From Blepharisma stoltei (lineage: Eukaryota; Ciliophora; Heterotrichea; Heterotrichida; Blepharismidae), in NCBI GenBank assembly GCA_914767885.1, contig CAJZBQ010000013.1, positions 124,001 through 188,000 on the forward strand: DNA of 64,000 bases. Direction: 5' to 3'. Position 1 is the stretch's first letter; every line of letters begins with the position of its first letter. The position numbers and the translations under genes are program-made. Of this stretch, positions 34,470 to 47,911 are shown one piece after another. A model generated the notes under the pieces. It was not told the DNA's origin. It did no database searches and was given only the letters and a program-made list of their open reading frames with translations.

Positions 34470-37400
34470 TTATGGGATGGAAATGCTAGTACTATAAACA
34501 CTGCCGCTCCGTTCGTTTGTGATTTCAATAGAAGCTCCATCATCGCTTTCGAAAATGGCTATTGAAACACTTTTACCTTGAATTATGCATCGTTGCTGTC
34601 TGATTATTTTTTTCTTGTTTTTATTCTTAATAACTCAACCCATTCATATTAGAACAAAAAGTCTACTCCAATTTAAATGAGTATAATTATATTTGAGGGA
34701 AAATTTGATATAAAATTTTATAAAAATATTTTTATAAAATTTAGCGACTCAGTTTGTTTAAATAGTGTTTCACTTCACTTCACATCTTAAATAGGCACCA
34801 AATTTTTTGCTAATTTTCAATTTGTTATTAAACCTATTTGAAATAAATATCATTATTTTTAGCTATAAAAAAGTCGATTTAAAAGAGAAAAAACATAGAA
34901 ATTTTATCATCAATTTAAAGGGAAAGTAACTAAGGCTGAAAAATATTTTCCTATATTTTTCATGGCTGTTGCATTAATAATGCTAAACGCCTTTGAATAA
35001 TTTTCATTTTTTACGTTTTTTCTAAAAGTAAACCTTAGATTAGATTTGCTTTCTTTGTTTTCATCAGCCTTATCTACAGTTTTTTCAACACATGGCGTTA
35101 CACATTTTTCTTCTTGGTTTACCGATATATTGATATTTGGGGTATCCTCCCTCAATATTCTTTTAGAAATATTAATTTCTCTCATTTCTTCTATTATTAT
35201 CAAATCAGCAACTTTTTTAAAATTTTTGTCTAAATCTTCTACATTAATTCCGAGTATATCGGACAACTCACGTCTTGAAATACAAAAATTATTCTCTATT
35301 GCTGGGGCTTTTTTATCAGCGATTGCTTCTATTAGTATGTCTTCATCTGTATCGATATAACTAATATCAAAAAATTTTAAGGTATATTTAAATGAATTAT
35401 TCAGCACTCTTACTGTAGCAAAAATCTGTCTGGGCTCTATAAAAGAGCTTTTTCGAAGGACAATTTCGTGGTTTTCGATGTCGACGTTTACAAAGATTTC
35501 ATTTTTTTTAGCGTAGATTTCAGAGGATTCTCATAAATTAAGGAGTTCACAGAGCTCATTGACTGTATAAATTTTAGGTTTTGGCATAGGGGCATTATTT
35601 AGCCCATGAACCTCAATGCGGATATAATCCCCAAGGGCAATTTTTGTCCTTGAGATATCCCCAGGAATGAGATTACTTTTGGTTTTTATTATAGATATTA
35701 AAAACGTTTGGCCTTTAATATGCCGTTCTCCCTTTACTAAAATTTCGTCAGGGATTTCTGATATCGTCCTTTGTTTTTTTTTCCTCCTAAAAACATTTTG
35801 AATTTTTGTGATTTTTGCTATATCTTGGTCAGAGTAAAGCAAGGACAATTTCCCGTTTTCAATGGTCAAATTTTTGACGAAGTCATCAATTTTCATATTC
35901 TGAGGCTGCTGCTGAGTTAAATTATAGACTTCATGGGTCTCCAAGCTTTCTGCTCTGATTTTGAACTCGTCTTGGCTTGTTTTTACTATAGTAATTAAAT
36001 AATCTGACCCATCAATAGAGCTTATTTTTTCCAGACCTGGGTCTTCAGGCCTATTTGATGTATTTACATCAGGGATTTCTTTTTGGTTTATCGGGTTGAA
36101 AGAAAATTCAACGTCAGGCGGGCTTTCTAATGGAATTTCATTAGAATTGATTAATTTTTTGGGCATGTCAAAAGAGAATTTTTTTTGGATTGGCCATTGT
36201 GTTTTTATCACATTTGAGGTAAAATTCGAAAAAGCTGTGCCTTGGACCGGCTCTTTTGGCACAGCTACATTCTCTGTTTTAGGTTTTGATTGTATAAGGA
36301 CTAATAAATTTCTGCTTGGTGTTTTAGGAGAAGTGTTTAACTTTAGCTCCTCAACGTTTTTTTTATTAAATTTAAGCTGTTTCCTCACCTTTTTTCCTCT
36401 AAAAGCAGCTTGGATTTTTGCGACGACGTCATTATCAATTGTAGCTAAATCAATTGGCTCTTCTTTTTTAGGATTTTCTTTTACTGGCTCAGCTTTTGTT
36501 GCAGGATTTTCTGCAACTCTAGTGTCTCTTAATATTTTTCTTGTCTTATTTCCTCTGATTATAGCTTGCATTTTTATGATTGCTTTGATATCATTTTCGG
36601 GGTGCAGGTCAAACGATATTGCCTTTATGATAGTGTTTATTTCACCGAAATATTTTTGGCCGAAAATGGTTGAAACTTTTTGATAGTGAGACATTTGACC
36701 GAAAACAAAAAAGTTAATATTCATCCAAACGCCGCACTATTAAAAATTTTCGACTAAAATGTGTATTTCGATTAAATGTAAACTGTCAAAAATCCCCTGT
36801 GATTTGACATGGAGCCATCATTTTCATCTATTTTTTCGTCAGATTTTTTATTAAAAACATCTTCATTTTTTTTCTGGGTCTCAGATTTTTCAATTGGCTC
36901 CTTATCAGATTTTACGTTTGGTTTTTCTTCTGTTTTCAAGGTTTTCCCTTGATTTTCTACTATTTCTGTAAGGTTTTTGGTTGGGGCTTCATTAGATTTG
37001 CTCTTTTTGAATGGAATCTGAAGTTTATCTGCTTCAATTGTCTGCTTAAAAGAATTTTGCATTGCAAATCCATCGGCAAATGTATAACTTTTTGAAACTG
37101 GTTTTATATCTTTTAAATTGCTTTTAACCTCTCTTGGTTTTTCTTCTTTTACAGGTAATATTTTGCTGACATTTATTTCATACTTTCCATCCATTTTACA
37201 CTCTTTACTATCCATGCTGTATTCTAATAGTCCTAAATGGTCAAGTTCTAGTAAATCCACATCATTTTCAGCCTCCTTAAAATCCCTTGATAAGCTATTT
37301 TTAACAGTCACACTATTTTCTTCAATATGAGAAAACTTTGGAGACTGGTAAACTGTAGAAGACCCATTTCTTCTTAATTTTATTCGGTTTTGTTTAAAAT

Positions 37401-38563
37401 TTTTGTGGAATTTTAATTGACTTTGCGCATTTGCATCTTTTTTTTCCTGGTTCAGTTGAAATCAATCAGCTTCAGGCCCTCCAAAAGTTTTATAAAATGT
37501 CCTTGAATTTTCATCAGACCTTGTTGAGATTATTTTCTCAAAAGTGCTATTACTTTTTTTCCCATGAGATTTTGGGGTTTTTCTTTCAGTTTGGCTTTTT
37601 ATAGCTGCTTGATAAGATTTTTTTAAACTTTCAAGAAGCTGATGCTGGGAGCTATCCGAGTAATTTTTCATAAAAACTATTGATTTTTTATACCACTCAA
37701 TAGAGCTCTCAAAATTTTTAAGAAATTCTTCTTCAACCCCTAAGTTGTGATATGCAACTCCTAAAGTTGTTATTTTTTGGGTGAGGTCAAATGACTTTGC
37801 ATTTTTGATAGTGTACATTTTAACGAAAAATTTCTGGCCGAAATTGATCGAAGATTTTAGATAGTGAGACATTTGACTCAAAAAAACCGTTAATTTTCGG
37901 TCAAATGTACACTGTCAAAAATCCACGGTTATTTGACATGGAGCCTATTTTTTGTCTATATTCTTCTGAACTTTTTGGAGAATTTAAATTCACCAGCTCT
38001 TCTTTGGCGCTTTGTATAGCAAGTTTGCAGAAGTTGGAGGCTTCTTTGTGGAGGTTTAAATTCGAATAGATCGTGCACAGATTTAAATAAAGGGAAGAAC
38101 GATCAATTTCAATGGAAGGATAATCCTTGATGATTTGTAAAGCTTGATGGGCGTAATTTTGGGCTTTTTTATATTTTCCAGTGTTCTGATATGCGCAGGC
38201 TAAGGTGTTTATTGTGCTGCAAAATTCGGGGATTAATTTTAGATGGTAAGGTTGGGAAATTTTTAATAAATTTTGAAGGATTTTGATAGCTTCTAAAGGG
38301 TTTTCTTTGCATAATAAGGATCCTGCTCCTTTTGATATAGACTTGAGCATTTGGGCTACAAACGATAAAACCTCATTGCTGTTTTCGCCGTAAAATGATT
38401 TTCGAATTGGCAGCGCTTTGTTTATAAATTCTATGCAATCTAAAAACCGCTTCTGTTCTAGTAGAGAGTCAATAGTCCTTTCAATTCTTTCTAAAATTTG
38501 TAAGTCTGCACTATTAATTCTTGTGTTTCTTCTTTTGACTAAGAGCATACTTGGCTCTACCAT
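34470..38563 (-). CDS. TPR and IQ-motif protein, paralogue 2
   Basis: ATG 38563 to TAA 34470. Same layout as its tandem neighbour: TPR helices (LNTLACAYQNTGKYKKAQNY), a disordered Ser/Lys/Glu-rich middle, then two or three IQ-type helices (AIIKMQAIIRGNKTRKIL; VVAKIQAAFRGKKVRKQL; DIAKITKIQNVFRRKKKQ) and the shared C-terminal domain ending STSISIP. This copy has more IQ motifs than paralogue 1. Inserts at 34633-34928, 36599-36816 and 37780-37945 are removed in frame. UGA = Trp at about 35535 and 37459. IQ motifs bind calmodulin or EF-hand light chains, so a Ca2+-linked scaffold is likely by inference. It diverges from the LRR gene. Confidence 0.8.
34633..34928. mobile_element. Family C MITE acting as IES (296 bp)
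   Basis: Degraded ends CCCATTCATATTAGAACAAA (left) and CATCAATTTAAAGGGAAAG (right). TA 34631 to TA 34927 removal joins GKYFSALV to IKNKNKKKIIRQQRC, giving the C-terminus of paralogue 2. Confidence 0.8.
36599..36816. mobile_element. Family E element (218 bp), 9-bp target duplication
   Basis: ATCATTTTC flanks both sides (36590-36598 and 36817-36825). Gene-strand ends begin GGCTCCATGTCAAAT and close with a diverged inverse around GGTCAAACGATATTGC. Removing the element and one 9-bp copy restores KIDENDIKAIIKMQ. The left edge has no TA. A TA-to-TA excision slightly outside the element would also be in frame, costing five residues. Confidence 0.8.
37780..37945. mobile_element. Family E element (166 bp), 9-bp target duplication
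   Basis: TATTTTTTG flanks both sides (37771-37779 and 37946-37954). It shares ends and inner words (GGATTTTTGACAGTGTACAT) with the copy at 36599-36816. Removal joins EEYRQKI to TTLGVAYHNLG, matching KQKIKILGVAYHNLG of paralogue 1, which lacks the insert. Confidence 0.9.
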
Positions 38564-39158
38564 TGTAAAAATTTATTAGAGATCACTATTTTAAAAAAAT
38601 CAATTATATGTTGGAGTTTTTCAGTAAAAATCATCAATTATGCTAATAAATAGATTTATTTTTCTTTTTTCAAAATTTTTTTATGTCAACTAATTTAGAT
38701 GCTAGCTTTTAATTCTTAATTGGTCTAAATCAATTTACGATTTTTTATTAAAACTTATATTTTAAACCAATGAAATCAATAAATTTTCATTTCATATAAA
38801 TAATTAACTAATTATTATGAATTAAGTAAAATAATGCATTTTTATATTTGCATAATTTTCTTACTCCCTAATTTTTTTTCAAATTTTAAGAAAAGCATGA
38901 TTCGAAAGAATTGGGAGATAAATATTAATTTAATTTAAAATTAAATCAATTAGCAAGAGATTCATTATAATCATTATCATTATATATATTTTTTAATAAA
39001 AAAAATTTGCGTTCATAGAGATTGGGCTTTTACTCAAAAAATAGGGATTTTTTCCAATTTATTTTGCTCACTCATAGAGGTTGGAGTTAGATGTACAAAT
39101 AATTGTCTAATTTCCGCACTTATTACTCTTATAACCTGTAATCTAAATTTATAAAAAT
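38564..39158. other. Divergent intergenic region with a family A MITE
   Basis: Separates the starts of paralogue 2 and the LRR gene. 38864-39089 is a family A MITE; the remaining AT-rich DNA must hold both promoters. Without the MITE the spacer would be about 370 bp. Confidence 0.6.
38864..39089. mobile_element. Family A MITE (226 bp), reverse orientation
   Basis: TA-flanked (38862, 39088). Left end CTCCCTAATTTTTTTTC is degraded; the right part has GCGTTCATAGAGATTGGG and TTGCTCACTCATAGAGG with the shared block AAAAAATAGGGATTTTTTCC between them. The inner core ATTATAATCATTATCATTATA is the reverse of the core in other copies. Confidence 0.75.
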
Positions 39159-40781
39159 ATGAGTGCAAGTAAAATAAGTTACACACAAAAAAAAAGTCAA
39201 GAGAATTTCTCTGAAAACTCTAAAATCAATCAAAATTGCATTATGAGTAGACTTGACTGGTTTAAGTATGCAGAAGAAGCTTTTAATTTTGCCAAACACA
39301 ATTACAGTTTGCTAAAAATTAATGCTAATCAATTGATATCATCTTTAGAAAAACTTTCATATAAGCTTCCATTGCTTTCTCCGCCTCAATATTACTCTAT
39401 AAATTCATTATATCCTTATTCATATAGAAAGTTTAAGAGTGCTGAATTTTGATTCGGCCTTACGCCATTTGGACTCTTGCGTATACCCAGCGGAGGCCAC
39501 CTTTTTGGAGTCAAGGAAGGCTATATGCCCCGCTTATAGCCATATAAATCTTAATCTTACTCATATAATGAAGTAATCCAAAAAATATTGGAATTTAGCC
39601 AAGATTTTGACTGTGATGAACTAATTGATTCACTAATAGAAATCAAGAAAAAACCTGAATATAAAATTAAAATTGATAGAACCTCTCCAGAAAAAATTGA
39701 GTTAAAAACACATATAAATTCTCAAAATGATGCTAATTCAGGGCAATCCTCAAATTGTATTTCAATTTCTCATGCTGAAAGCTTTGTTATGCCTAAATTT
39801 TCTGCACAAATTTTATATATAAATTTGTCTGATAATAGAATTTCGCAAGCCAAATGAGAAATTCCTCAGTCTTTGGTGCTTCTTAATTTGAGCAATAATT
39901 TGTTGACAGAATTTTCAAATAAAAATCCATTGATTAATTTGCAGTATCTAAATTTAAGTGGAAATAGAATAGCTTCAATTGAGAATTTTGCGGAATTTAG
40001 AGAGCTGATTGAGGTTTACATAGAAAAAAATTTTATTGAAAATATTGGGTCTTTATGCAATACAGAAAATTTAAAATTAATTGATGCTGCGCATAATTTA
40101 ATTGAAAAATATGAAGATATTGCACCTTTGGCTGCTAGTGCAAAACTGCAAACATTGAGCCTAAAAGGTAATAAAATTACAAAGAATCTAAATTATCAAG
40201 AATTTGCTAAAAATTTTTTCTCAAAAATCAGCACTATAGACCCACCTAATATATTTTCTCTATCTAAATGCCCAATTCCTAATTTACTATTTTCATCTCT
40301 ATATAGCCAAATCCTGCCTCCAGCTGATATTTCAAAGCGCTCCAGCAGCCTTTCAATACCTACTCAAAAAATCTCCCTTGAAAACTCTCACAAAATTGAC
40401 TTAAGCCAGATCAGCTGCTTAGAAATTTTAAATTCTTCAAAAACCTCTACCCCAAAAACCTGTACAAGGTCTACAACCCCAATGTTTATTGACAAATCAA
40501 AAATATCAAGAAGCACTAATGCGTCCCCTAGGTCAGCAAAAATAAATATCCAGCCCAGAACTCCTGAACGATCCTCAAAAAAAGTTCTTCAGTCAAAATT
40601 AGTTTCTTCAGGGCGAATAAGCCAAAGTGATGAGTCCTTTAAGAACTTTTCAATGGCCAGCAAGGTAAGCGTGATTAACAGTGAAAGCATCACAAGCTCC
40701 TTAAAAATCGGGTACGGCAACCCTATTTCTGCTATGATGATTAAGCCTGCTTTAAGCACAAAAATAAAGCCAAAGACATAA
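39159..40781 (+). CDS. Leucine-rich-repeat protein (SDS22-like repeats)
   Basis: ATG 39159 to TAA 40781. The N-terminal ~150 residues are without known domain. Four to five LRRs follow at about 39815-40170 (ILYINLSDNRI; LVLLNLSNNLL; LQYLNLSGNRI; KLIDAAHNLI; LQTLSLKGNKI), the pattern of the 22-residue SDS22/protein-phosphatase-type class. The C-terminal ~200 residues are Ser/Thr/Lys-rich and probably disordered. TGA 39855 lies inside the LRR block and reads as Trp (SQAKWEIPQSLVLL), a clear case for the altered code. A 141-bp IES (39425-39565) splits the N-terminal part. Similar ciliate LRR proteins often sit at cilia or basal bodies, but that is only a guess here. Convergent with PP2C (45 bp). 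Confidence 0.85.
39425..39565. other. IES (141 bp) in the LRR gene
   Basis: Edges TTCATATA and CTCATATA. Removal at TA joins SLYPYSY to NEVIQKILEFSQD, in frame. The interior is GC-richer (GGCCTTACGCCATTTGG..), like other non-repetitive IESs here. Confidence 0.85.
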
Positions 40782-40826
40782 TTATTGTAAAAATTATTAT
40801 TAAATAAGAAGGATTATGAACAATTT

Positions 40827-41723
40827 CTATATACAATTATTAAAGGATCCGTAGCCTCTGATACTTACAACTATACAAGTAATATTGTCTCTTGACCCTT
40901 TAATCATTGCTTCCTGCACCAGCATTTCCGCTACTTGAAAAGGCTTCAAATTTTCAGCACTCCTGACAATTTTCGCTATTTCTTCTTTATTTAGCACATC
41001 AAAAAGCCCATCTGTCGCTATTACCAAAGCCAGATCATTTTTATTTATCTGTCTTTCAGCTACATAAGGCTCAGAAATTACGAACTCTTTAAGCTTGGCA
41101 TCTCCTAAACTGCGTGAAATTGCTAACTGCCCATGGACTCTAAATACTTTTCCAACAGGAAACACATAGCCTCCAGCTTGTTCAATCCGTGTCTGCTCAC
41201 TTAAATCTGAAGCTAAATGGTCACGAGAAAGAATTTCAGTTTCCTCTTCACTTATTAATAAAATTTTAGAGTCCCCAACATTAGCTACTTTTAAGAGATT
41301 ATCTTCAATAATTGCTATAGCGGCCGTTGAGCCTCCTTCTTGGCTTGTATTAAGGGAACAATAAGCCTTATCCGTAGCCTCAAAAGCTTTTTTTATGCTT
41401 TCCTCATCAGTTTTTTCAAGACTGTCCAGTAACTTTTGTGAGGCAAATTTTGATGCGGAATTTCCTGAATGGCCGTCAAAAACTCCGAATGCGTCACTTT
41501 TTCCGTGGAAATTTTCGATAGCTCGGTAAGCGTCTTCCATATAAGGCCTTAGTCCTTTTTTCATGCAGACTCCATATCTATTGCTTTGGACTATGGTATC
41601 CTCTCACTGATCATAAGAAAATTTCATCTTCTTCCGTCGGTACTCAGTGTCGATATCAGGGATGTCAAGGTCCAAGTTGAACTTCCTCCAAGTAGGTGTA
41701 ACTTTTAAAGCTGAAACTGCCAT
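40827..41723 (-). CDS. PP2C-type (PPM) Ser/Thr protein phosphatase
   Basis: ATG 41723 to TAG 40827, about 298 residues, with UGA = Trp near 41600 (SYDQWEDTIVQ). All usual PPM motifs are visible: RPYMED, FGVFDGHSG, GGSTAAIAII, VANVGDSKILLI, SRDH, LAISRSLGDAKLK, VIATDGLFDVLNKEE and SRDNITCIVVSI. The metal-binding aspartates (in MED, FDG, ATDG and RDN) are present, so it should be an active Mn2+/Mg2+-dependent phosphatase. The length is that of a bare catalytic domain with a ~60-residue N-terminal extension. No germline insert interrupts it. Substrates are unknown. Confidence 0.92.
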
Positions 41724-42168
41724 TTTAATATATAAATTATAACTGTGGCATCTTATTATGTAACTGCATATATTCATTATATTTAAAAAAAAATAAGATA
41801 GAAATTAGAGATCCGTTTTATATAGATAAGAAAATGCGGAAGAAATGATAGAGGTGATATAGGGATTTTTAAATGAATTTTTAGAAGGGATATATGGATT
41901 TTTAATGGCTAAATTATAGTAAAAAATTATAATAATTTAATATAAAAAAATATTTTATATTTTATTCGAATTATTTGATGGACTTATTATCGTGATGCAT
42001 TTTATTGTATTTTTTTAGTTTTTTTAGCTTGCCTTATTCAGAATTATGCTATATTCATTGCTATGCATTTACGATTGATGATCATTAATGAAAAAGAAAT
42101 TCTTAAAAAATAGCCAGAAAATACAGTTTCATATAAACAAAAAGTATATTTATATATTAATTACACCG
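41724..42168. other. AT-rich intergenic DNA
   Basis: Spacer between the start of the PP2C gene and the end of the next minus-strand gene. No open frame or repeat end was noticed. Confidence 0.5.
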
Positions 42169-44755
<2,587 letters not shown>

Positions 44756-44952
44756 ATTTTATAAATATAGCAAGAAAAATAACGATAGGTTTAAATTCTT
44801 ATCATTCTCTTTAAAATTTAAAAATTATAAAATTACTAACTTTTCTGAAATAATAGAAATAATCTAACTTTTTATTAAAAAAAAAATTACATAGTAATTT
44901 TATAGCATAAATACTATAGAAAAAGTACTATGTAAGCGAGTAAGAGCAAATA

Positions 44953-46127
44953 ATGTCAGAGTTCAAAATCCCAAGTATCCCAAAATTAAGCATTCCATCT
45001 CTATCATTCACAGTAGACGACGTTTCTCCTCGATCAGAAGATTTCCGAGAGTGTCCATTAATTAACTACCCTATCTCCTTTCAAGCTCCTATCTCTAAAG
45101 AAGCTCCCAATAAAACCACTGCAAATTTTCCTCTCACAAGCAATTTCAGCAAAGATATAAAAAATCCTCTATTAAGCACCGAAAATGCATTTTTGCAGCT
45201 TATTAACTTCCCCTTCCATGAAAAACCATTAGAATAATCCTTATATTTTTAGGTAAAAACCCCCCCTACGTGAGGAACAAAAATTTTTTTAATATAAAAA
45301 TGTTTTATAAAAAAATATTTTGATATATAAGTGATAGTTATTATAATCAAATTTCCGCTAATTCTGCTTAATTTTAAACAGCTTGCATTTTAAAATATAA
45401 ATTTTGCAAATTAAATTATTTTTTACTTCTCAATGGAATTTTTTTTAAAAAAATTAACTATAAAATTTATATATAAATTTTTTAAAAAATATTATTTAAC
45501 CCGACCAAATTGTTTTGTTCGCTCACGGAGGGGAGGAGTAAGCACCAATCTGCTGAAATAGACAGCTTGCATGCTGAAAACAATGAATTGAAATCTAAAC
45601 TTAGCGAAGCAGAAGCAGAATTAAAATCCCTTAGAAGGATAAAGGTTTTAATGCGAGAGCAAGAGCGAAAAATCTCGAATCTACAAACCTCTCTTGATTT
45701 AGCTACAGAAGAATGCAATGACTTGAAGATGCAACTGTCTCAAGCCCATGAAGAGCAAATAGAATGAGAAAATAGCTGACTCTCCTCAGTAATAAGTAAA
45801 TTCTTGCTTAATCGTCAAAAAGTAAATTTTTATATGAACGGATTAAGGAAACGCCCAAAATTTTTAATTTTTGACATTTTATCTAAAAATATCCCTAATA
45901 AACAAATTCATATAAAATTGCAAAATTTATGCAAAAACCTCTATGAATAAGCAGGAATTTTCTTATTACTGGATGAGTGAGAAAACGAAGCAAATCTTAT
46001 TGATCTTGCTGAGTTTTATAGTGATTGGCCACCAAGAAGAATATGGAAAGATCCTGCACCCGAAATAAACGAAAAACTTGAAAATCTGAAGTCAAAAATA
46101 AAGCGTATCGTTAGCGGGAAATTATAG
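44953..46127 (+). CDS. Coiled-coil hypothetical protein
   Basis: ATG 44953 to TAG 46127 once two inserts are removed. The N-terminus is Ser/Pro-rich (FKIPSIPKLSIPSLSFTVDD). The middle (45540-45765) is a clear heptad coiled coil (LHAENNELKSKLSEAEAELK). The C-terminus is acidic and ends PPRRIWKDPAPEINEKLENL..IKRIVSGKL. UGA = Trp at 45765, 45777 and about 45977. Inserts: a family A MITE (45206-45540) and an inferred 174-bp IES (45792-45965). No known family; a structural role is likely. Confidence 0.65.
45206..45540. mobile_element. Family A MITE acting as IES (335 bp)
   Basis: Left end CTTCCCCTTCCATGAAAAACC, second copy CCCCCTACGTGAGGAAC, core GATATATAAGTGATAGTTAT at about 45330, right end GTTCGCTCACGGAGGGGAG. 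TA 45204 to TA 45539 removal joins NAFLQLI to KHQSAEIDSLHAEN, in frame. Confidence 0.9.
45792..45965. other. Inferred IES (174 bp) in the coiled-coil gene
   Basis: The frame would stop at TAA near 45946, yet strongly coding sequence continues in the same frame (DEWENEANLIDLAEFYSDW). Joining TA 45790 to TA 45964 gives ENSWLSSV|LLDEWENEAN. Edges are tentative. Confidence 0.5.
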
Positions 46128-46324
46128 GAGAAATCATCATTGCAACAATAATCACATCGAATTAATTTATAAGCTCTATTGAATATCATCAATAATAAAT
46201 TGGCTAACTAGTATTAAATCTCTATAAAATCAGGTATTTCCTCTAATAAAAATATTCTCTATATAATTAACTCAGCATAATTTTTATTTCAGGAATTAAA
46301 TTAAGCTATTATATATCATTATCT

Positions 46325-47523
46325 CTAGGCAGACTGTTTATCCCTCATATTAATTTCAAGGACTGACGTATTCGGAGTCAGGCTTGAGATTTCTGCCCTG
46401 CTTTTATGCAAAATGCTTGTTTCTGTGTCAATTTCTGACACAAACGGCGACCTCGTCCTGCGTTCTTTGTGTTGTTCGATTAATCTGCCGATATTCACAT
46501 TCTGTTCAGCAGTGTATTCATAAGAGGTATCTGATATTGATGGTCTTCCTGAAGGGCTATTAGCGACCACAGAAAGGGAGTTTGGAGGTCTTGAAATGGC
46601 GCCTTCTCTATTTGTTTCTGACTCCACAGGGTCATTTTCTAATACATCTTGAAAAGGGTCATGACTCCACATAACTCCATCACCTACAGGTTTTCCTGAT
46701 TTCCCATAATAAGGCACAACCCAAAGCCAAGGATTCCTCCCAAATACTTGCAGCCAATTTCTTATTGATTTTAAGTCATAATTCCCAGTCACAGCTGTAT
46801 TGTCTAAACTTTCTATCGTCGTAGAATTTTTCATCACAAGTTTTACATGAAACTTTGTAAAATTCGTCAAAATAAAGCAAAGCAGTAATAAAAATAGATA
46901 AACCCCTATATAAAGCAAATGAGGATGCAAAGATTGGAAACCTAATAAATTACAGTATTTTTCCTATAAAAATAATATATTGTTTTGAAATCAGGATGCA
47001 AATTAACCCGAATTTCGCTTGATTGCAATAGATGCTTGACTGATGAAAAAATCGTTGGGGTCATAAACAAAATTACATAATAGGCACATAGCAGCGTATA
47101 AAACAGCAGTAAAAGGAAAAGCTTGCGATTGTAAAAGCCTACACAGTTATTTATTCATGGACAGTGATGGTCCATATTTAGGACACATCGATTGCAGACT
47201 GAACAATGATGGCATCTTTCAGGCTTAAAAACATGGCAAAGCAAACAGTATCTTTTACGCTTGGCTTCTGAATCTCCCATGTAAAATCCCTATATAGAAA
47301 ATACCCAGTAAGGAGGCACTCGACCTGGCTCTGAAAATGTGACGTGAAAAAGGCTCCATAGAAGCATGAAAAGGATTAGATGAAAGCCAATCAGGATTCC
47401 TTTTTGTGAAGGGTACTGAGGGAGATAGAGTTCGATCACAAATGTATAATAAATCAGAGTGATGATAGCAAATAGCACGAGAATGAAGATGCTTCCCAAA
47501 GATTTGCGGAAATTAATTGGCAT
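46325..47523 (-). CDS. DHHC-type palmitoyltransferase
   Basis: ATG 47523 to TAG 46325. Two hydrophobic helices at the N-terminus, then the Cys-rich domain: [20 protein letters not shown] and [20 protein letters not shown] with the catalytic DHHC (UGA = Trp in CPW). Two more membrane helices follow ([36 protein letters not shown]), then a cytosolic tail with the usual NSTTIE motif and Ser-rich C-terminus. A 15-nt intron lies at 47290-47304 and an 83-bp IES at 46948-47030. Role: S-acylation of cysteines of membrane-associated proteins, probably on an endomembrane. Confidence 0.92.
46948..47030. other. Short IES (83 bp) in the DHHC gene
   Basis: TA 46946 to TA 47029 removal joins TIFSSVKHL to [16 protein letters not shown], restoring the loop before the last membrane segment. 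Confidence 0.7.
47290..47304 (-). other. 15-nt spliceosomal intron
   Basis: On the gene strand GTATTTTCTATATAG, 15 nt. Removal joins PGRVPPYW to [12 protein letters not shown], just before the DHHC Cys-rich domain. Confidence 0.9.
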
Positions 47524-47911
47524 TTTTATATGAGTTATAAATAATTTGATTTTTGAAATTAATTTAAAGGAATTTCAGTATAAAAAATATTATAGAAATA
47601 TATGAGAGTTCTACCTAAATGTTAGGTATTTAAATTAATCTTATTCGATAATCATCTGGTAATAGCAGCCTTTTTCCATTATATTTTTCCCTACTATTAG
47701 GCAACTTTACAAGATAATTTTTTATCAATAAATGTTAGATATATAGAGAAACTCGGTTGACTATTTGTGTAGACATTTAAAAAATCAATAATAGCGCAAG
47801 TGCAATTAATATGGGATTCTTAATGCATTGGCTAAGCATCTAAGACGATTAGCAATATAGCTTGCAATTGCCATATGCGTTAATGAAAAAAATTAACTAA
47901 AATATAATGAA
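47524..47911. other. AT-rich intergenic DNA
   Basis: Spacer between the start of the DHHC gene and the end of the helicase gene; no repeat ends or open frames of note. Confidence 0.5.

Noticed and set aside
36640-37881. Frames starting MSHYQKVSTIFGQ.. and MSQMSHYLKSSINFG..
   Set aside because: They are the same stretch of the two family E elements read in frame with the gene, i.e. repeat DNA, not conserved protein.
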